Under the pieces are notes generated by a model. The model saw only the letters and a program-made list of their open reading frames with translations, was not told the DNA's origin and ran no database searches. DNA of 64,000 nt. It comes from Frigidibacter oleivorans (GTDB lineage: Bacteria; Pseudomonadota; Alphaproteobacteria; Rhodobacterales; Rhodobacteraceae). Of the stretch, positions 40,366 through 50,580 are shown in pieces (position 1 is the first letter of the stretch; each line of letters begins with the position of its first letter). The stretch spans positions 1 to 64,000 of the forward strand of contig NZ_RJRZ01000010.1 of NCBI RefSeq assembly GCF_003993775.1. The letters are read 5' to 3'. Both the position numbers and the translations under genes were made by a program.

Positions 40366-41283
40366 ATGATCAAGGTTTTCGGCCACAAATCCCCCGACAC
40401 GGACTCGACCGGTTCGCCCATCATCTGGGCCTGGTACCTGTCCGAGGTGAAGGGCACCCCGGCCACGGCCGTCCTGCTGGGCGAGCCCAACACCGAGGCC
40501 GCCTTCGTGCTGCGCCACTGGGATCTGCCGAAGCCCGAGATCATCTCCGATGTCAGCGCCGAGGATGAGGTCGTCATCGTCGACACCAACAACCCGGCCG
40601 AACTGCCGCCCTCGGTCAACGAGGCGAAGATCACCGCGATCATCGACCATCACATGCTGGTCGGCGGACTCAAGACGAAGTCGCCCATCGACATCACCAT
40701 CCGGCCGCTGGCCTGCACCGCCACCATCATGCACGACCTGATGGGCGACGATCTGGCCGGTGCGCCGAAGGCGATCAAGGGCGCGATGCTGTCCTGCATC
40801 CTGTCCGACACGCTGGAATTCCGTTCGCCCACCACCACGGCGCATGACCGCTCGGTGGCCGAGGCGCTGGCCGCCGATCTGGGCCTGTCGATCCCCGACT
40901 TCGCCGCCGAGATGTTCGCGGCCAAGTCCGATGTCTCGGCCTTCTCGGATGCCGAACTGCTGCGGATGGATTCGAAGGAATACACCGTCGATGGCAAGGA
41001 CCTGCGCGTCTCGGTGCTGGAAACCACCGCGCCGCAGGTGCTGCTGGCGCGCAAGGATGCGCTGATGGCCGCGATGCCCGGCGTCGCCGCCGAGGACAAG
41101 GCCGATCAGGTGCTGCTGTTCATCGTGGACATCCTGAAGGAAGAGGCGACGCTTTTGGTGCCGAACGATCTGGTCAAGACCATCGCCGAGGCGTCGTTCG
41201 CCTGCACGGTCACCGGCGATACCGTGGTGCTGCCCGGCATCATGAGCCGCAAGAAGCAGATCATCCCCGCGCTGAAGGTCTGA
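40366..41283 (+). CDS. ppaC: manganese-dependent inorganic pyrophosphatase
   Basis: Family II pyrophosphatase (DHH superfamily) of 305 aa that splits pyrophosphate into phosphate. Mn-binding segments are present: GHKSPDTDS at the N terminus, VDTNN, the IDHH motif near residue 90, and SDTLEF. The C-terminal DHHA2-type region contains the substrate-binding SRKKQIIP near the end. It differs from the common family I Ppa fold. Its stop codon abuts a 15-bp triplicated repeat. Confidence 0.93.
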   Translation: MIKVFGHKSPDTDSTGSPIIWAWYLSEVKGTPATAVLLGEPNTEAAFVLRHWDLPKPEIISDVSAEDEVVIVDTNNPAELPPSVNEAKITAIIDHHMLVGGLKTKSPIDITIRPLACTATIMHDLMGDDLAGAPKAIKGAMLSCILSDTLEFRSPTTTAHDRSVAEALAADLGLSIPDFAAEMFAAKSDVSAFSDAELLRMDSKEYTVDGKDLRVSVLETTAPQVLLARKDALMAAMPGVAAEDKADQVLLFIVDILKEEATLLVPNDLVKTIAEASFACTVTGDTVVLPGIMSRKKQIIPALKV

Positions 41284-41325
41284 TCGCGAAAGACCCGATC
41301 GCGGAAGACCCGATCGCGGAAGACC
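41282..41325 (+). repeat. 15-bp tandem triplication after ppaC
   Basis: Three head-to-tail copies of GATCGCG(A/G)AAGACCC: 41282-41296, 41297-41311 and 41312-41325 (last one 14 bases). The first begins inside the ppaC stop codon; copies 2 and 3 are identical over 14 bases, copy 1 differs at one base. This looks like recent slippage or unequal exchange. Confidence 0.92.
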
Positions 41326-41378
41326 GGCCGGGGCGGGACGCGCGCCCGGGCGATCCCGCGACCGGAACACCCGGACCC

Positions 41379-41942
41379 ATGCCCGTCGACGCCCCCACGC
41401 TGATCACGCCGCGGCTGCGGCTGCGCCCGCCACGGGTCGAGGACTTCCCCGACTATGCGCGGCTGATGGCCTCGGACCGGGCGGTGCATATGGGCGGGCC
41501 CTTCGCGATCCCGATGGCCTGGGGGCTGTTCTGCCACGACATCGCGCAATGGGCGCTGTTCGGGCTGGGCGCGCTCAGCATCGACCTGCCGGATGGCACC
41601 ACCGTCGGCCAGGTCGGGCTGAACCGGGGGCCGCTCTTTCCCGAACCGGAACTGGGCTGGCTGGTCTATGCGGGCCACGAGGGCCGGGGCTATGCCTTCG
41701 AGGCGGCGACGGCGCTCAGGGACTGGGCCTTCCTGACCCGGGGCCTGCCGACGCTGGTCAGCTAAATCGACCCCGACAATCACCGCTCGCGCCGGCTGGC
41801 GGAACGGCTGGGGGCGGTGCCGGACCCGGACGCGGCCCGCCCCGATCCGGGCGATCTGGTCTATCGCCACCCCCGTCCCGATCCGCCACCCGGCCTTCCC
41901 TCCGGCGGGCCGGGCGGCTATGGCTTGCCGCGCCAGCCCTGA
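41379..41942 (+). pseudogene. GNAT acetyltransferase interrupted by one in-frame stop
   Basis: The reading frame encodes a GNAT acetyltransferase of the RimJ/RimL-like type (TPRLRLRPPRVEDFPDYARLM, LGWLVYAGHEGRGYAFEA). A TAA at 41763-41765 stops it after 128 residues, but the same frame continues to a TGA at 41940 and reads on as the conserved C-terminal part (IDPDNHRSRRLAERLGA). The usual sequence at the break is S-Y-I-D-P-x-N, so a Tyr codon probably changed to TAA by one substitution. The truncated product would lack the last strand of the acetyl-CoA fold. A sequencing error is the main alternative. Confidence 0.85.
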
Positions 41943-41980
41943 CCCGACCCCCGATCCTCCCCCATCGTGCCGGAGCCCCG

Positions 41981-42856
41981 ATGACCCGCATCCTGTCTTC
42001 CCTCTCCGACATCGCCGCCGGCTATGACGCGCTGCTCTGCGACCTGTGGGGCTGCCTGCACAACGGCGTCGCCCCCTACCCTGCCGCCGTCGCCGCGCTG
42101 CAGGACTTCCGCCGCGGCGGCGGCCGGGTGGTGCTGCTGACCAATGCGCCGCGCCCCAATGCACTGGTCGTCGAACAGCTGGACCGGATGGGCGTGCCCC
42201 GCGACGCCTGGGACATCGTCGTCTCCTCGGGCGATGCGGCGCGGGACGCGATGTTCGCGGGCGTGGTCGGGCGCAACGTCTGGTTCCTCGGCCCCGAGAA
42301 GGACAAGGGCTTCTTCGCCGTCCCGCCCGAACGCGCGGACGCGCCCCCAGTGGTCCGCGTCGATCTGGACGCGGCGGAGGGCGTGGTCTGCACCGGCCTG
42401 TTCGACGACCTGACCGAGACGCCGGACCACTATCGCCTGAGGCTGGAACAGGCGCGCGACCGGGGGCTGAAGCTTCTTTGCGCCAATCCCGACATCGTGG
42501 TCGACATGGGCGACAAGCGCATCTACTGCGCCGGCGCGCTGGCGCAGCTTTACACCGAACTGGGCGGCGAGAGCCTCTATTTCGGCAAGCCCCATGCGCC
42601 GGTCTACGACCTCGCCCGGCGGCGGCTGGCGGCGGCGGGCGGCCCGGCCGAGCCGCGGCTGCTGGCGGTGGGCGACGGCATCCATACGGATGTCGAGGGC
42701 GGGCTGGCGCAGGGGATCGACACGATCTTCGTGACCGGGGGCCTTGCCGCCGAGTCCTTCGGCGCGGATGTCGAGGCCCCCGACCCGGCCCGGCTGGCCG
42801 ACTGGCTGGCAGCGCGGGGCCTGTCGCCGGCCTATGCCATCGGCCGGTTGCGCTGA
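41981..42856 (+). CDS. HAD-type hydrolase, TIGR01459-like
   Basis: Haloacid-dehalogenase-fold phosphatase of 291 aa, class IIA (NagD-like). The nucleophile motif is ALLCDLWGCLHNG, with LLTNAPRP, and the last motif GDGIHTDVEGG. The WGCLHNG form with NAPRP is typical of TIGR01459, a family I know mainly from alphaproteobacteria and cyanobacteria. The substrate is unknown. It lies ahead of ribF, a conserved pairing in this group. Start at 41981 after GGAGCCCCG. Confidence 0.88.
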   Translation: MTRILSSLSDIAAGYDALLCDLWGCLHNGVAPYPAAVAALQDFRRGGGRVVLLTNAPRPNALVVEQLDRMGVPRDAWDIVVSSGDAARDAMFAGVVGRNVWFLGPEKDKGFFAVPPERADAPPVVRVDLDAAEGVVCTGLFDDLTETPDHYRLRLEQARDRGLKLLCANPDIVVDMGDKRIYCAGALAQLYTELGGESLYFGKPHAPVYDLARRRLAAAGGPAEPRLLAVGDGIHTDVEGGLAQGIDTIFVTGGLAAESFGADVEAPDPARLADWLAARGLSPAYAIGRLR

Positions 42857-42987
42857 CCCCTCGGCCCGGGACGGCGCGATCTTGCAACCCGCCCCCGGCT
42901 GGGCGATACCTCGGCCCGAGGGCAGCCCGGCCGCATCCGCGCCGGGCGCCAGCGACTGATCCGGCGGGCCTCCCGCCCTGGGGGACG

Positions 42988-43926
42988 ATGCGGACGTTCA
43001 GCACATGGACGGGGATTCCGGCCGAGGGCCGGGGCGCCTCGGTGGCGATGGGCAACTTCGACGGGGTGCATCTGGGACATCGCGCGGTGATCGACATCGC
43101 GCGGGCCGAGGGCGCGGCCATCGGCGCGCCGCTTGGCGTCGTGACCTTCGAGCCGCATCCCCGGCAGTTCTTCGCCCCCGACGCGCCGCCCTTCCGGCTG
43201 ATGGACGCGACCAGCCGCGCGCACCGGCTGCAGAAGCTGGCGGTGGAACGGCTCTACGAACTGCCCTTCGACGCCACGCTGGCGGCGATGCCCGCCGAGG
43301 CCTTCGTCCGCGAGGTGCTGGTGGGCGGGCTGGGGGTGCGGCATGTGACGGTGGGGCAGGATTTCTGCTTCGGCAAGGACCGCGCCGGCACCGCCGGGAT
43401 GCTGCGCGACCTCGGCGCCGGAATGGGCTTCGGCGTGACCCTGGCCGAACTGGTGGGCCAGCAGGGGCACGAGATCTCGTCGACCGCGATCCGCGCCGCG
43501 CTGGCCGAGGGCCGCCCGCGCGAGGCGGCGGGGATGCTGGGCCACTGGCACCGGATCGACGGCGCGGTGATCCATGGCGAAAAGCGGGGGCGCGAACTGG
43601 GCTATCCGACCGCGAACATGGCGGTAGAGGGGCTGCACCTGCCCCGGCTCGGGGTCTATGCGGTGACGGTGGACGTGCTGACCGGCCCGCAGGCCGGCAC
43701 CTATGGCGGCGCGGCGAGCCTCGGCGTGCGGCCGATGTTCGGGGTCAACGCGCCGAATCTCGAAACCTTCCTGCTCGACTTCTCCGGCGACCTCTACGGC
43801 CAGCAGCTGTCGGTGGGCTTCGTCGAGTTCCTGCGCCCCGAGATGGTCTTCGACGGGCTGCAGGGGCTGCTCGACCAGATGCAGGCCGATTGCGACCGGG
43901 CGCGCGACATCCTGTCGGCGCTCTGA
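42988..43926 (+). CDS. ribF: bifunctional riboflavin kinase / FAD synthetase
   Basis: Turns riboflavin into FMN and FAD; 312 aa. The N-terminal adenylyltransferase domain has GNFDGVHLGH and VGQDFCFGKDR, with ISSTAIR. The C-terminal kinase domain begins at about residue 185 with HGEKRGRELGYPTANM and has the conserved SLGVRPMF and ETFLLDF segments. Normal length. Start at 42988 (MRTFSTW). A structured repeat begins 12 bases past the stop. Confidence 0.95.
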   Translation: MRTFSTWTGIPAEGRGASVAMGNFDGVHLGHRAVIDIARAEGAAIGAPLGVVTFEPHPRQFFAPDAPPFRLMDATSRAHRLQKLAVERLYELPFDATLAAMPAEAFVREVLVGGLGVRHVTVGQDFCFGKDRAGTAGMLRDLGAGMGFGVTLAELVGQQGHEISSTAIRAALAEGRPREAAGMLGHWHRIDGAVIHGEKRGRELGYPTANMAVEGLHLPRLGVYAVTVDVLTGPQAGTYGGAASLGVRPMFGVNAPNLETFLLDFSGDLYGQQLSVGFVEFLRPEMVFDGLQGLLDQMQADCDRARDILSAL

Positions 43927-43938
43927 CGGGGCCGGAGC

Positions 43939-43987
43939 GGGGGGCGCTGCCCCCCGGCCCGTTCCGGGCCTCCCCCCGGGATATTTT
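43939..43987 (+). repeat. two-hairpin 3'-end repeat, copy B
   Basis: Starts 12 bases past the ribF stop. Hairpin 1 is GGGGGGC-GCT-GCCCCCC; hairpin 2 is GGCCCG-TTC-CGGGCC; then TCCCCCCGGGATATTTT. Same design as copy A (16532-16576, minus strand), with the stem of hairpin 2 changed on both sides so pairing is kept. It ends in a T-rich tail and may terminate the ribF transcript. Confidence 0.78.
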
Positions 43988-44076
43988 CTAACAGAAGATG
44001 GGGCCGCCGCCGCGCGCGGGGACGTGACGGCGGCGGGCCTTTTCTTTCGGGTCCGTTTGCGCCAGTCTCCGCCGCC

Positions 44077-44568
44077 ATGACCCGCCCTGCCCCGCCCGCC
44101 TTCCGCCGTGCCGCCCAGCGGTCCGCCGCCCCGCGCCCCCGCTTCTGGGAACTGCCGCTCGCCCGGCTGACCCCGGTCGAATGGGAGGCGCTGTGCGACG
44201 GCTGCGGCAAGTGCTGCCTGAACAAGATCGAGTTCGAGGATACCGGCGAGGTTGCCTTCACCAACCTCGCCTGCCGGCTGCTGGACGGCGAGAGCTGCCG
44301 CTGCTCCAACTACGAGATCCGCCACCAGTTCGTGCCCGACTGCGTGCGGCTGACGCCCGGCAGCATCGGCGACATCGCCTACTGGATGCCCTCGACCTGC
44401 GCCTACCGGCTGCGGCACGAGGGCCGGCCCCTGCCCGGCTGGCACCCGCTGCTGACCGGCGACCCCGACAGCGTGCATGCGGCCGGCCAGTCGATGCGCG
44501 GCCGCACCGTGCCGGAATTCGAGGTCCCGGAAGAGGACTGGGAAGACCACATCATCGAAGACCTGTGA
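44077..44568 (+). CDS. YcgN-like cysteine-cluster protein (UPF0260)
   Basis: Protein of 163 aa. Clustered cysteines (LCDGCGKCCLNK, LACRLLDGESCRCSNYEIR, DCVRL, STCAYR) define the UPF0260/YkgJ-like family, thought to bind a metal or Fe-S centre. The C-terminal part ends acidic (PEEDWEDHIIEDL). Function unknown. It starts after the copy B repeat and lies 10 bases ahead of the threonine aldolase gene. Confidence 0.9.
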   Translation: MTRPAPPAFRRAAQRSAAPRPRFWELPLARLTPVEWEALCDGCGKCCLNKIEFEDTGEVAFTNLACRLLDGESCRCSNYEIRHQFVPDCVRLTPGSIGDIAYWMPSTCAYRLRHEGRPLPGWHPLLTGDPDSVHAAGQSMRGRTVPEFEVPEEDWEDHIIEDL

Positions 44569-44578
44569 GAAGGCCACC

Positions 44579-45655
44579 ATGACCGCGACCGATACCCCGC
44601 CGATGAACTTCGCCTCCGACAACACCTCGGCCGCGGCGCCCGAGGTGATGGCGGCGCTGGTCGCCGCCAACAGCGGCGCGGCGATGCCCTATGGCAATGA
44701 CGCGATCATGGACCGGGTGCGGGCGGCGATCCGCGACTTGTTCGAGGCGCCCGAGGCGGCGGTCTATCTGGTGGCGACCGGCACCGCGGCCAATGCGCTG
44801 TCGCTGGCGATCCTGACCCAGCCCTGGGGCGCGGTCTTCTGCCATCGCAACGCCCATATCGAGGAAGACGAATGCGGCGCGCCGGAATTCTATACCGGGG
44901 GGTCCAAGCTGGTGCTGGTCGATGGCCCCCATGCGCGGATGACGCCCGAGGCGCTGGACCGCGCCATTGCCTTCACCGGGCGCGGCGGCATCCATAACGT
45001 CCAGCGCGGCATGGTCAGCCTGACCAATGCCACCGAGAACGGCACCGTCTATTTCCCGCGCGACGTGAAGGCGCTGGCCGATGTGGCGCGGCGCTATGGC
45101 CTGCCGGTGCATATGGACGGGGCGCGCTTCGCCAACGCGATCGTGGCGACCGGGGCCAGCCCGGCCGAGATGACCTGGCGGGCAGGGGTGGACGTGCTGT
45201 CCTTCGGCGGCACCAAGAACGGCTGCATGGGGGTCGAGGCGGTGGTGATCTTCAATCCCGCCCGCGCCCGCGAGTTCGAGCTGCGGCGAAAGCGCGGCGG
45301 GCATCTCTTCTCCAAGCACCGCTTCCTGTCGGCGCAGATGGAGGCCTATCTGGCCGATGGCCTGTGGCTGCGGCTGGCGCGGCAGGCCAATGACGCGGCG
45401 GCGCGGCTGGCGCAGGGGCTGATGGCGATACCGGGGGCGAGCCTCGTGCATCCGGCCGAGGCGAATGCCGTCTTCGCCGCCTTCCCCCGCGCGGCGCATC
45501 GCCGGGCGCAGGCGGCGGGCGCGGCCTATTACCTGTGGCCGGGCGACCAGTCGATGGAGGGGCCGGATCACGAGGCGCTGGCGGCGCGGCTGGTCTGTTC
45601 CTGGTCCACCACCGCGGCCGAGGTCGAGGGGCTGCTCGCGTCTATCCGCGGCTGA
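44579..45655 (+). CDS. ltaE: low-specificity L-threonine aldolase
   Basis: PLP enzyme of 358 aa that splits L-threonine or allo-threonine into glycine and acetaldehyde. Fold-type I features: NFASDNTSAAAPEVM start, GTAANALSLAI cofactor-phosphate loop, HMDGARFANA with the PLP-stacking Asp, and the lysine in SFGGTKNG that forms the Schiff base. It starts 10 bases after the UPF0260 gene. Its last 14 bases overlap the convergent alpha/beta hydrolase gene. Confidence 0.92.
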   Translation: MTATDTPPMNFASDNTSAAAPEVMAALVAANSGAAMPYGNDAIMDRVRAAIRDLFEAPEAAVYLVATGTAANALSLAILTQPWGAVFCHRNAHIEEDECGAPEFYTGGSKLVLVDGPHARMTPEALDRAIAFTGRGGIHNVQRGMVSLTNATENGTVYFPRDVKALADVARRYGLPVHMDGARFANAIVATGASPAEMTWRAGVDVLSFGGTKNGCMGVEAVVIFNPARAREFELRRKRGGHLFSKHRFLSAQMEAYLADGLWLRLARQANDAAARLAQGLMAIPGASLVHPAEANAVFAAFPRAAHRRAQAAGAAYYLWPGDQSMEGPDHEALAARLVCSWSTTAAEVEGLLASIRG

Positions 45656-46472
45656 AGAGGTCGCGCAGCAGCCCGGCCAGGGCCGCGGGATGGGTCAGGG
45701 GCAGCATGTGCCCCGCCTCCGGCACCACCGCACGGGTCGCCTGCGGTAGCCGCGCCTGCAGCCGGTCCAGCACCGCCGGGATCGAGGCCGGCGAGCGCGC
45801 GCCCTCGACCAGAAGCACCGGCATGGTCAGCGACTCGAGCCCGCCGGGCCGCAGCAGGCCGAGGCTGTCGCCCTCGTTCGCGGGCAGGATGGCGAGGATC
45901 AGGTGGATGCGGCGGGCGAAGGCCGCGCGCTGCGGCAGGGGCAGATCCTCCCATGCCGCGCCATTGCCCCAGACCGCCATGAAGGCGCGGGCCGCGGCCT
46001 CGCGGTCGCCGGCCTCCCAGGCCGTGGCGAAGCCGGCCATCGCCGCGCGGTAGGCGTCCCAGTCGGGGCTGTCGCGCAGGGCCGCGAACAGCACCGGTTC
46101 GATCAGCGTCAGGCTGCGCACCGCACCTGGCCGGGCCAGCGCCGCGCCGAGCGCCGCCAGCGCGCCGAAGGAATGGCCGATCAGGTCCACCGGCCCCTCT
46201 GCCGCGTCGAGCCGCGCCAGCGCGCCCGCGACCGCAACCTCTGCAAAGCCGCCCTGATCCGCCGTCCAGTCCGGCGAGGCGCCATGGCCGGGCAGGTCGA
46301 TGGCCTCCACCGTCAGGTCGGACGCCATGATCTGCATCAGCGGCCCCCAGGCGAAGGCATTGGCCAGCGAGCAATGCACCGCCACCCCCGGGCGCGGCCC
46401 CTGCCCCAGCCGGTGGCAGGCCAGCGCATCGGCAGCGGGCAGGGTCGGGGCGAGGGTCGGCGCAAGGGTCAT
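45642..46472 (-). CDS. alpha/beta hydrolase
   Basis: Serine hydrolase of 276 aa. The nucleophile elbow is GHSFGA (residues about 117-122), preceded by the [10 protein letters not shown] oxyanion region and IDLPGHG. The acid and base are likely the Asp/Glu in LLVEGA and the His in PEAGHML. No signal peptide; start MTLAPTL contains a short APTL repeat. Substrate unknown. It is convergent with ltaE and divergent from prs. Confidence 0.85.
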   Translation of the reverse strand: MTLAPTLAPTLPAADALACHRLGQGPRPGVAVHCSLANAFAWGPLMQIMASDLTVEAIDLPGHGASPDWTADQGGFAEVAVAGALARLDAAEGPVDLIGHSFGALAALGAALARPGAVRSLTLIEPVLFAALRDSPDWDAYRAAMAGFATAWEAGDREAAARAFMAVWGNGAAWEDLPLPQRAAFARRIHLILAILPANEGDSLGLLRPGGLESLTMPVLLVEGARSPASIPAVLDRLQARLPQATRAVVPEAGHMLPLTHPAALAGLLRDLFSRG

Positions 46473-46614
46473 GGGGGCTGTCCTTCCGGCCGTCGCGGCG
46501 GCCGGGCTGGCGACGGTTTGCGGCAAGGCTAGCCCGGTGCTAAGGCGGGGGCAATGTCGCGAATCCGTCACGCGACGCTGCCCCCGCCCTGTCCCTGCTG
46601 CCAAGGATCGCCCC

Positions 46615-47634
46615 ATGCCCGTGATGACCGAGCCGAAACTGATTTCCGGCAATGCCAACAGACCGCTGGCGACCTCGATCGCGCGGCGGATGTCGATGCA
46701 TCGGGGCATGTCCGTGGGACTGGTCGAGGCCCGGGTGGAACGGTTCAACGATCAGGAGATCTTCGTCGAGGTCTACGAGAATGTCCGCGGCGAGGACATG
46801 TTCGTGATCCAGCCGACCTCGAACCCCGCGAACGACAACCTGATGGAACTGCTGATCATCACCGACGCGCTGAAACGGTCCTCGGCGGCGCGGATCACGG
46901 CGGTGATCCCGTATTTCGGGTATGCGCGGCAGGACCGCCGGTCGAAGGCGCGCACCCCGATCTCGGCCAAGCTGGTGGCGAACCTGCTGACCACGGCGGG
47001 GGTGGACCGGGTCCTGACGCTGGACCTGCATGCCGCGCAGATCCAGGGCTTCTTCGACATCCCGGTGGACAACCTTTATGCCGCGCCGGTCTTCGCGCTG
47101 GATATCGAGCACAACTTCAAGGGCCGGATGGACGACCTGATGATCGTCTCGCCGGATGTGGGCGGGGTGGCCCGCGCGCGCGAGATCGCCAAGCGGATCA
47201 ACGCGCCGCTGGCCATCGTCGACAAGCGGCGCGAACGCGCCGGCGAGGTGGCCGAGATGACGGTGATCGGCGATGTCGAGGGCAAGACCTGCATCATCGT
47301 GGACGACATCTGCGACACGGCGGGGACGCTGTGCAAGGCGGCCGAGGTGCTGGTCTCGGCCGGCGCGGCCGAGGTGCACAGCTATATCAGCCATGGCGTG
47401 CTGTCGGGTCCGGCGGTGGAACGCATCTCGAAATCGGTGATGAAGAGCCTCGTGATCACCGATTCCATCGAGCCCACCGCCCCGGTCAAGGCCGCGCCGA
47501 ACATCCGCATCGTCCCCACCGCCCCGATGTTCGCGCAGGCGATCCTGAACACCTGGAACGGCACCTCGGTCAGCTCGCTGTTCGAGACGGATACGCTGGT
47601 GCCGATCTACGAGGGGCTCTATTCGCGGGAGTGA
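46615..47634 (+). CDS. prs: ribose-phosphate pyrophosphokinase
   Basis: Makes PRPP from ribose 5-phosphate and ATP, feeding purine, pyrimidine, histidine and NAD synthesis; 339 aa, slightly longer than the common 315. Key motifs: [37 protein letters not shown] flexible region, [13 protein letters not shown] and the PRPP loop [10 protein letters not shown]. Start at 46615; an ATG nine bases later is also possible. The toxin gene on the other strand ends 3 bases past its stop. Confidence 0.96.
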   Translation: MPVMTEPKLISGNANRPLATSIARRMSMHRGMSVGLVEARVERFNDQEIFVEVYENVRGEDMFVIQPTSNPANDNLMELLIITDALKRSSAARITAVIPYFGYARQDRRSKARTPISAKLVANLLTTAGVDRVLTLDLHAAQIQGFFDIPVDNLYAAPVFALDIEHNFKGRMDDLMIVSPDVGGVARAREIAKRINAPLAIVDKRRERAGEVAEMTVIGDVEGKTCIIVDDICDTAGTLCKAAEVLVSAGAAEVHSYISHGVLSGPAVERISKSVMKSLVITDSIEPTAPVKAAPNIRIVPTAPMFAQAILNTWNGTSVSSLFETDTLVPIYEGLYSRE

Positions 47635-47637
47635 GGC

Positions 47638-47928
47638 TTACTCCTCGAGCGCCTGCAGCAGATGCTGCCGGTGGTGCAGGATCCTGAGGACCGACACCGG
47701 CTCGTCGCGGTAAAGAATGACATGGGCGCCGCAGGGATGCAGGCGCAAGCCATGGGCAACGTCGCGGCGCAGCCGGTTCATTCGGGGATTGGCCGCAATC
47801 AACTCCATCGCCGCGATCAGGCGGTCGTAATAGGCGCCCGCCACGGCCCTGCCCCACCGCTGTTCGCCCGTCAGCCAGATGTCGCGCAGATCGGCAGCAG
47901 CCGCGCGGGACAGGCGATAGTCAGGCAT
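47638..47928 (-). CDS. parE: RelE/ParE-family toxin
   Basis: Toxin of 96 aa. YRLSRAAAADLRDIW start, GLRLHPCGAHVILYR central strands and a C-terminal RILHHRQHLLQAL helix are typical of ParE-type toxins, which usually poison DNA gyrase. The last 8 bases of the antitoxin gene overlap it, so the pair is translated together. A ParE rather than RelE identity follows from the ParD partner. It lies directly against prs, an unusual site for a mobile module but not evidence of recent transfer. Confidence 0.88.
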   Translation of the reverse strand: MPDYRLSRAAAADLRDIWLTGEQRWGRAVAGAYYDRLIAAMELIAANPRMNRLRRDVAHGLRLHPCGAHVILYRDEPVSVLRILHHRQHLLQALEE

Positions 47929-48160
47929 TCCGGTTCATCAGCGCCTTGCGAAAAGCCGCGGGATCGAAATCCTCGACGAAGCCGCCCGCCTCTGCCTCTT
48001 CCGCCAGCCGACGCAGGGCTTCGCCCGCGGAACGCCTCTCCTGATCTCGGCGGATCAGGTCGCGCATGTAGTCGCTGGCATTGGCATAGCGGCCGCTGGC
48101 GGCCTGTTCCTCGACCCAGTCGCGCATCTGCTGCGGCAGGGAAATGTTCATGCTGGCCAT
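47921..48160 (-). CDS. parD: ParD-family antitoxin (ribbon-helix-helix)
   Basis: Antitoxin of 79 aa. The N-terminal ribbon-helix-helix (MNISLPQQMRDWVEEQ, SGRYANASDYMRDLIRRDQ) binds DNA, and the C-terminal part (AEAGGFVEDFDPAAFRK) should wrap the toxin. Start at 48160 follows GGAGGTGCCCT. It overlaps parE by 8 bases. A three-heptamer operator (48176-48202) lies just upstream, fitting autoregulation. Confidence 0.88.
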   Translation of the reverse strand: MASMNISLPQQMRDWVEEQAASGRYANASDYMRDLIRRDQERRSAGEALRRLAEEAEAGGFVEDFDPAAFRKALMNRNA

Positions 48161-48175
48161 AGGGCACCTCCGCTT

Positions 48176-48202
48176 ATGGCAAGCTATGGCAAGGATTGCC
48201 AT
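48176..48202. promoter_or_regulatory. ParD-type operator of three heptamers
   Basis: ATGGCAA at 48176-48182 and 48186-48192 (10-base phasing), then its inverted form TTGCCAT at 48196-48202 (perfect 7-bp inverted repeat with the second copy). One-turn phasing fits paired ribbon-helix-helix dimers. It lies 15 bases upstream of the parD start. Confidence 0.65.
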
Positions 48203-48223
48203 CCTGCAAGCCGCCCGCCGCGT

Positions 48224-48574
48224 TCAGGCCACGTCCCAGTCGTCCTCGTCCGGCAGCTCGCCGATCGCCAGCCAGTCGGCCCGCAGCCGGGCAACGCGGC
48301 TGTCGCCCCAGGTGCGGAAGACGAGGGTGAAGCCGGCGGCGGTGACGGCCTCGGCGGTCAGGTCGCAGCGCTGGTTGGTGCGGCGGTCGCTGTCCCACAT
48401 CGTGACGGCGACCTGAACCGCCGGCGGGCGGGCGAAGGCCGCGGCGAAGCGGACGCCCTGGCGGCTTTCGCGCGGGCCGGTGCCCGTCCACATCGGCCCG
48501 CCGGATTCGAAATCGGAAAACATCAGGACCGATCCCTGATCGACGCCGATCAGATGCTTGTTCAGGCGGCGCAT
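48224..48574 (-). CDS. H-type lectin-domain protein
   Basis: Protein of 116 aa resembling the H-type lectin domain (FSDFESGGPMWTGTGPRESRQGVRFAAAFARPPAVQVAVTMWD, split here by the fold; HL-type ending FRTWGDSRVARLRADWLAIG). Confidence 0.7.
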   Translation of the reverse strand: MRRLNKHLIGVDQGSVLMFSDFESGGPMWTGTGPRESRQGVRFAAAFARPPAVQVAVTMWDSDRRTNQRCDLTAEAVTAAGFTLVFRTWGDSRVARLRADWLAIGELPDEDDWDVA

Positions 48575-48648
48575 CGTCCCTCCCGCGCGACGGTGGCAGA
48601 CCGCGATCATGCCGCGCAACCGCCCGGCTAGGAAGGGCCCCGAAACGC

Positions 48649-48677
48649 GAAAAGCCCCGGATTGTCCGGGGCTTTTC
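48649..48677 (-). terminator. rho-independent terminator of the atp operon
   Basis: Perfect 13-bp stem (GAAAAGCCCCGGA with TCCGGGGCTTTTC, three-base loop) 20 bases past the atpC stop; the T-run lies in the stem on the minus strand. Confidence 0.9.
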
Positions 48678-48696
48678 AACAGAACTTCAGAAGATG

Positions 48697-49128
48697 TCAG
48701 AGCGAGGCCTGGTTCGGGTCCAGACCGATATGGGTGCCCACGGCCACCATGTCGGCCAGAAGTTTTGCCGCCGCCTCGACCGCGCCCTCGGCCCCGGTGT
48801 GGTGGGCTTCCTCATGGGCGCGCTTCGCCTCGGCCAGCATCTCGGCATAGACGGTCTGCGTCATCTCGTCGGTCGGAAGGCTGCGTTCGGCCAGGACCGA
48901 GACGCTGTCGCCGCCCACTTCGGCGAAGCCGCCGGTGACCAGATAGTCTGCCGTCCCTTCGGCCGAGACGACGGTCAGGATGCCCGGCCGCAGGGTCGTT
49001 ATCATCGGCGCATGGCCCGGCATCGCGGTGAGATCACCCTCGCTGCCCGGGATGCGCACCTCGCGCGCCTGCACGGAAGCGAGCTTCCGTTCCGGCGAGA
49101 CGAGGTCGAACTGCATCGTGTCGGCCAT
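48697..49128 (-). CDS. atpC: F1 ATP synthase epsilon subunit
   Basis: Central-stalk subunit of 143 aa that couples rotation to catalysis and can inhibit ATP hydrolysis. N-terminal beta-sandwich ([27 protein letters not shown]) is complete; the C-terminal helical part is Ala/Glu-rich and shorter than in E. coli. Last gene of atpHAGDC, 9 bases after atpD, followed by a terminator. Confidence 0.96.
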   Translation of the reverse strand: MADTMQFDLVSPERKLASVQAREVRIPGSEGDLTAMPGHAPMITTLRPGILTVVSAEGTADYLVTGGFAEVGGDSVSVLAERSLPTDEMTQTVYAEMLAEAKRAHEEAHHTGAEGAVEAAAKLLADMVAVGTHIGLDPNQASL

Positions 49129-49137
49129 GTCGCCCCC

Positions 49138-50580
<1,443 letters not shown>

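Noticed and set aside
41379..41765. Intact short 128-aa acetyltransferase
   Set aside because: The frame after the TAA continues with conserved GNAT sequence, so a broken longer gene is the better reading.
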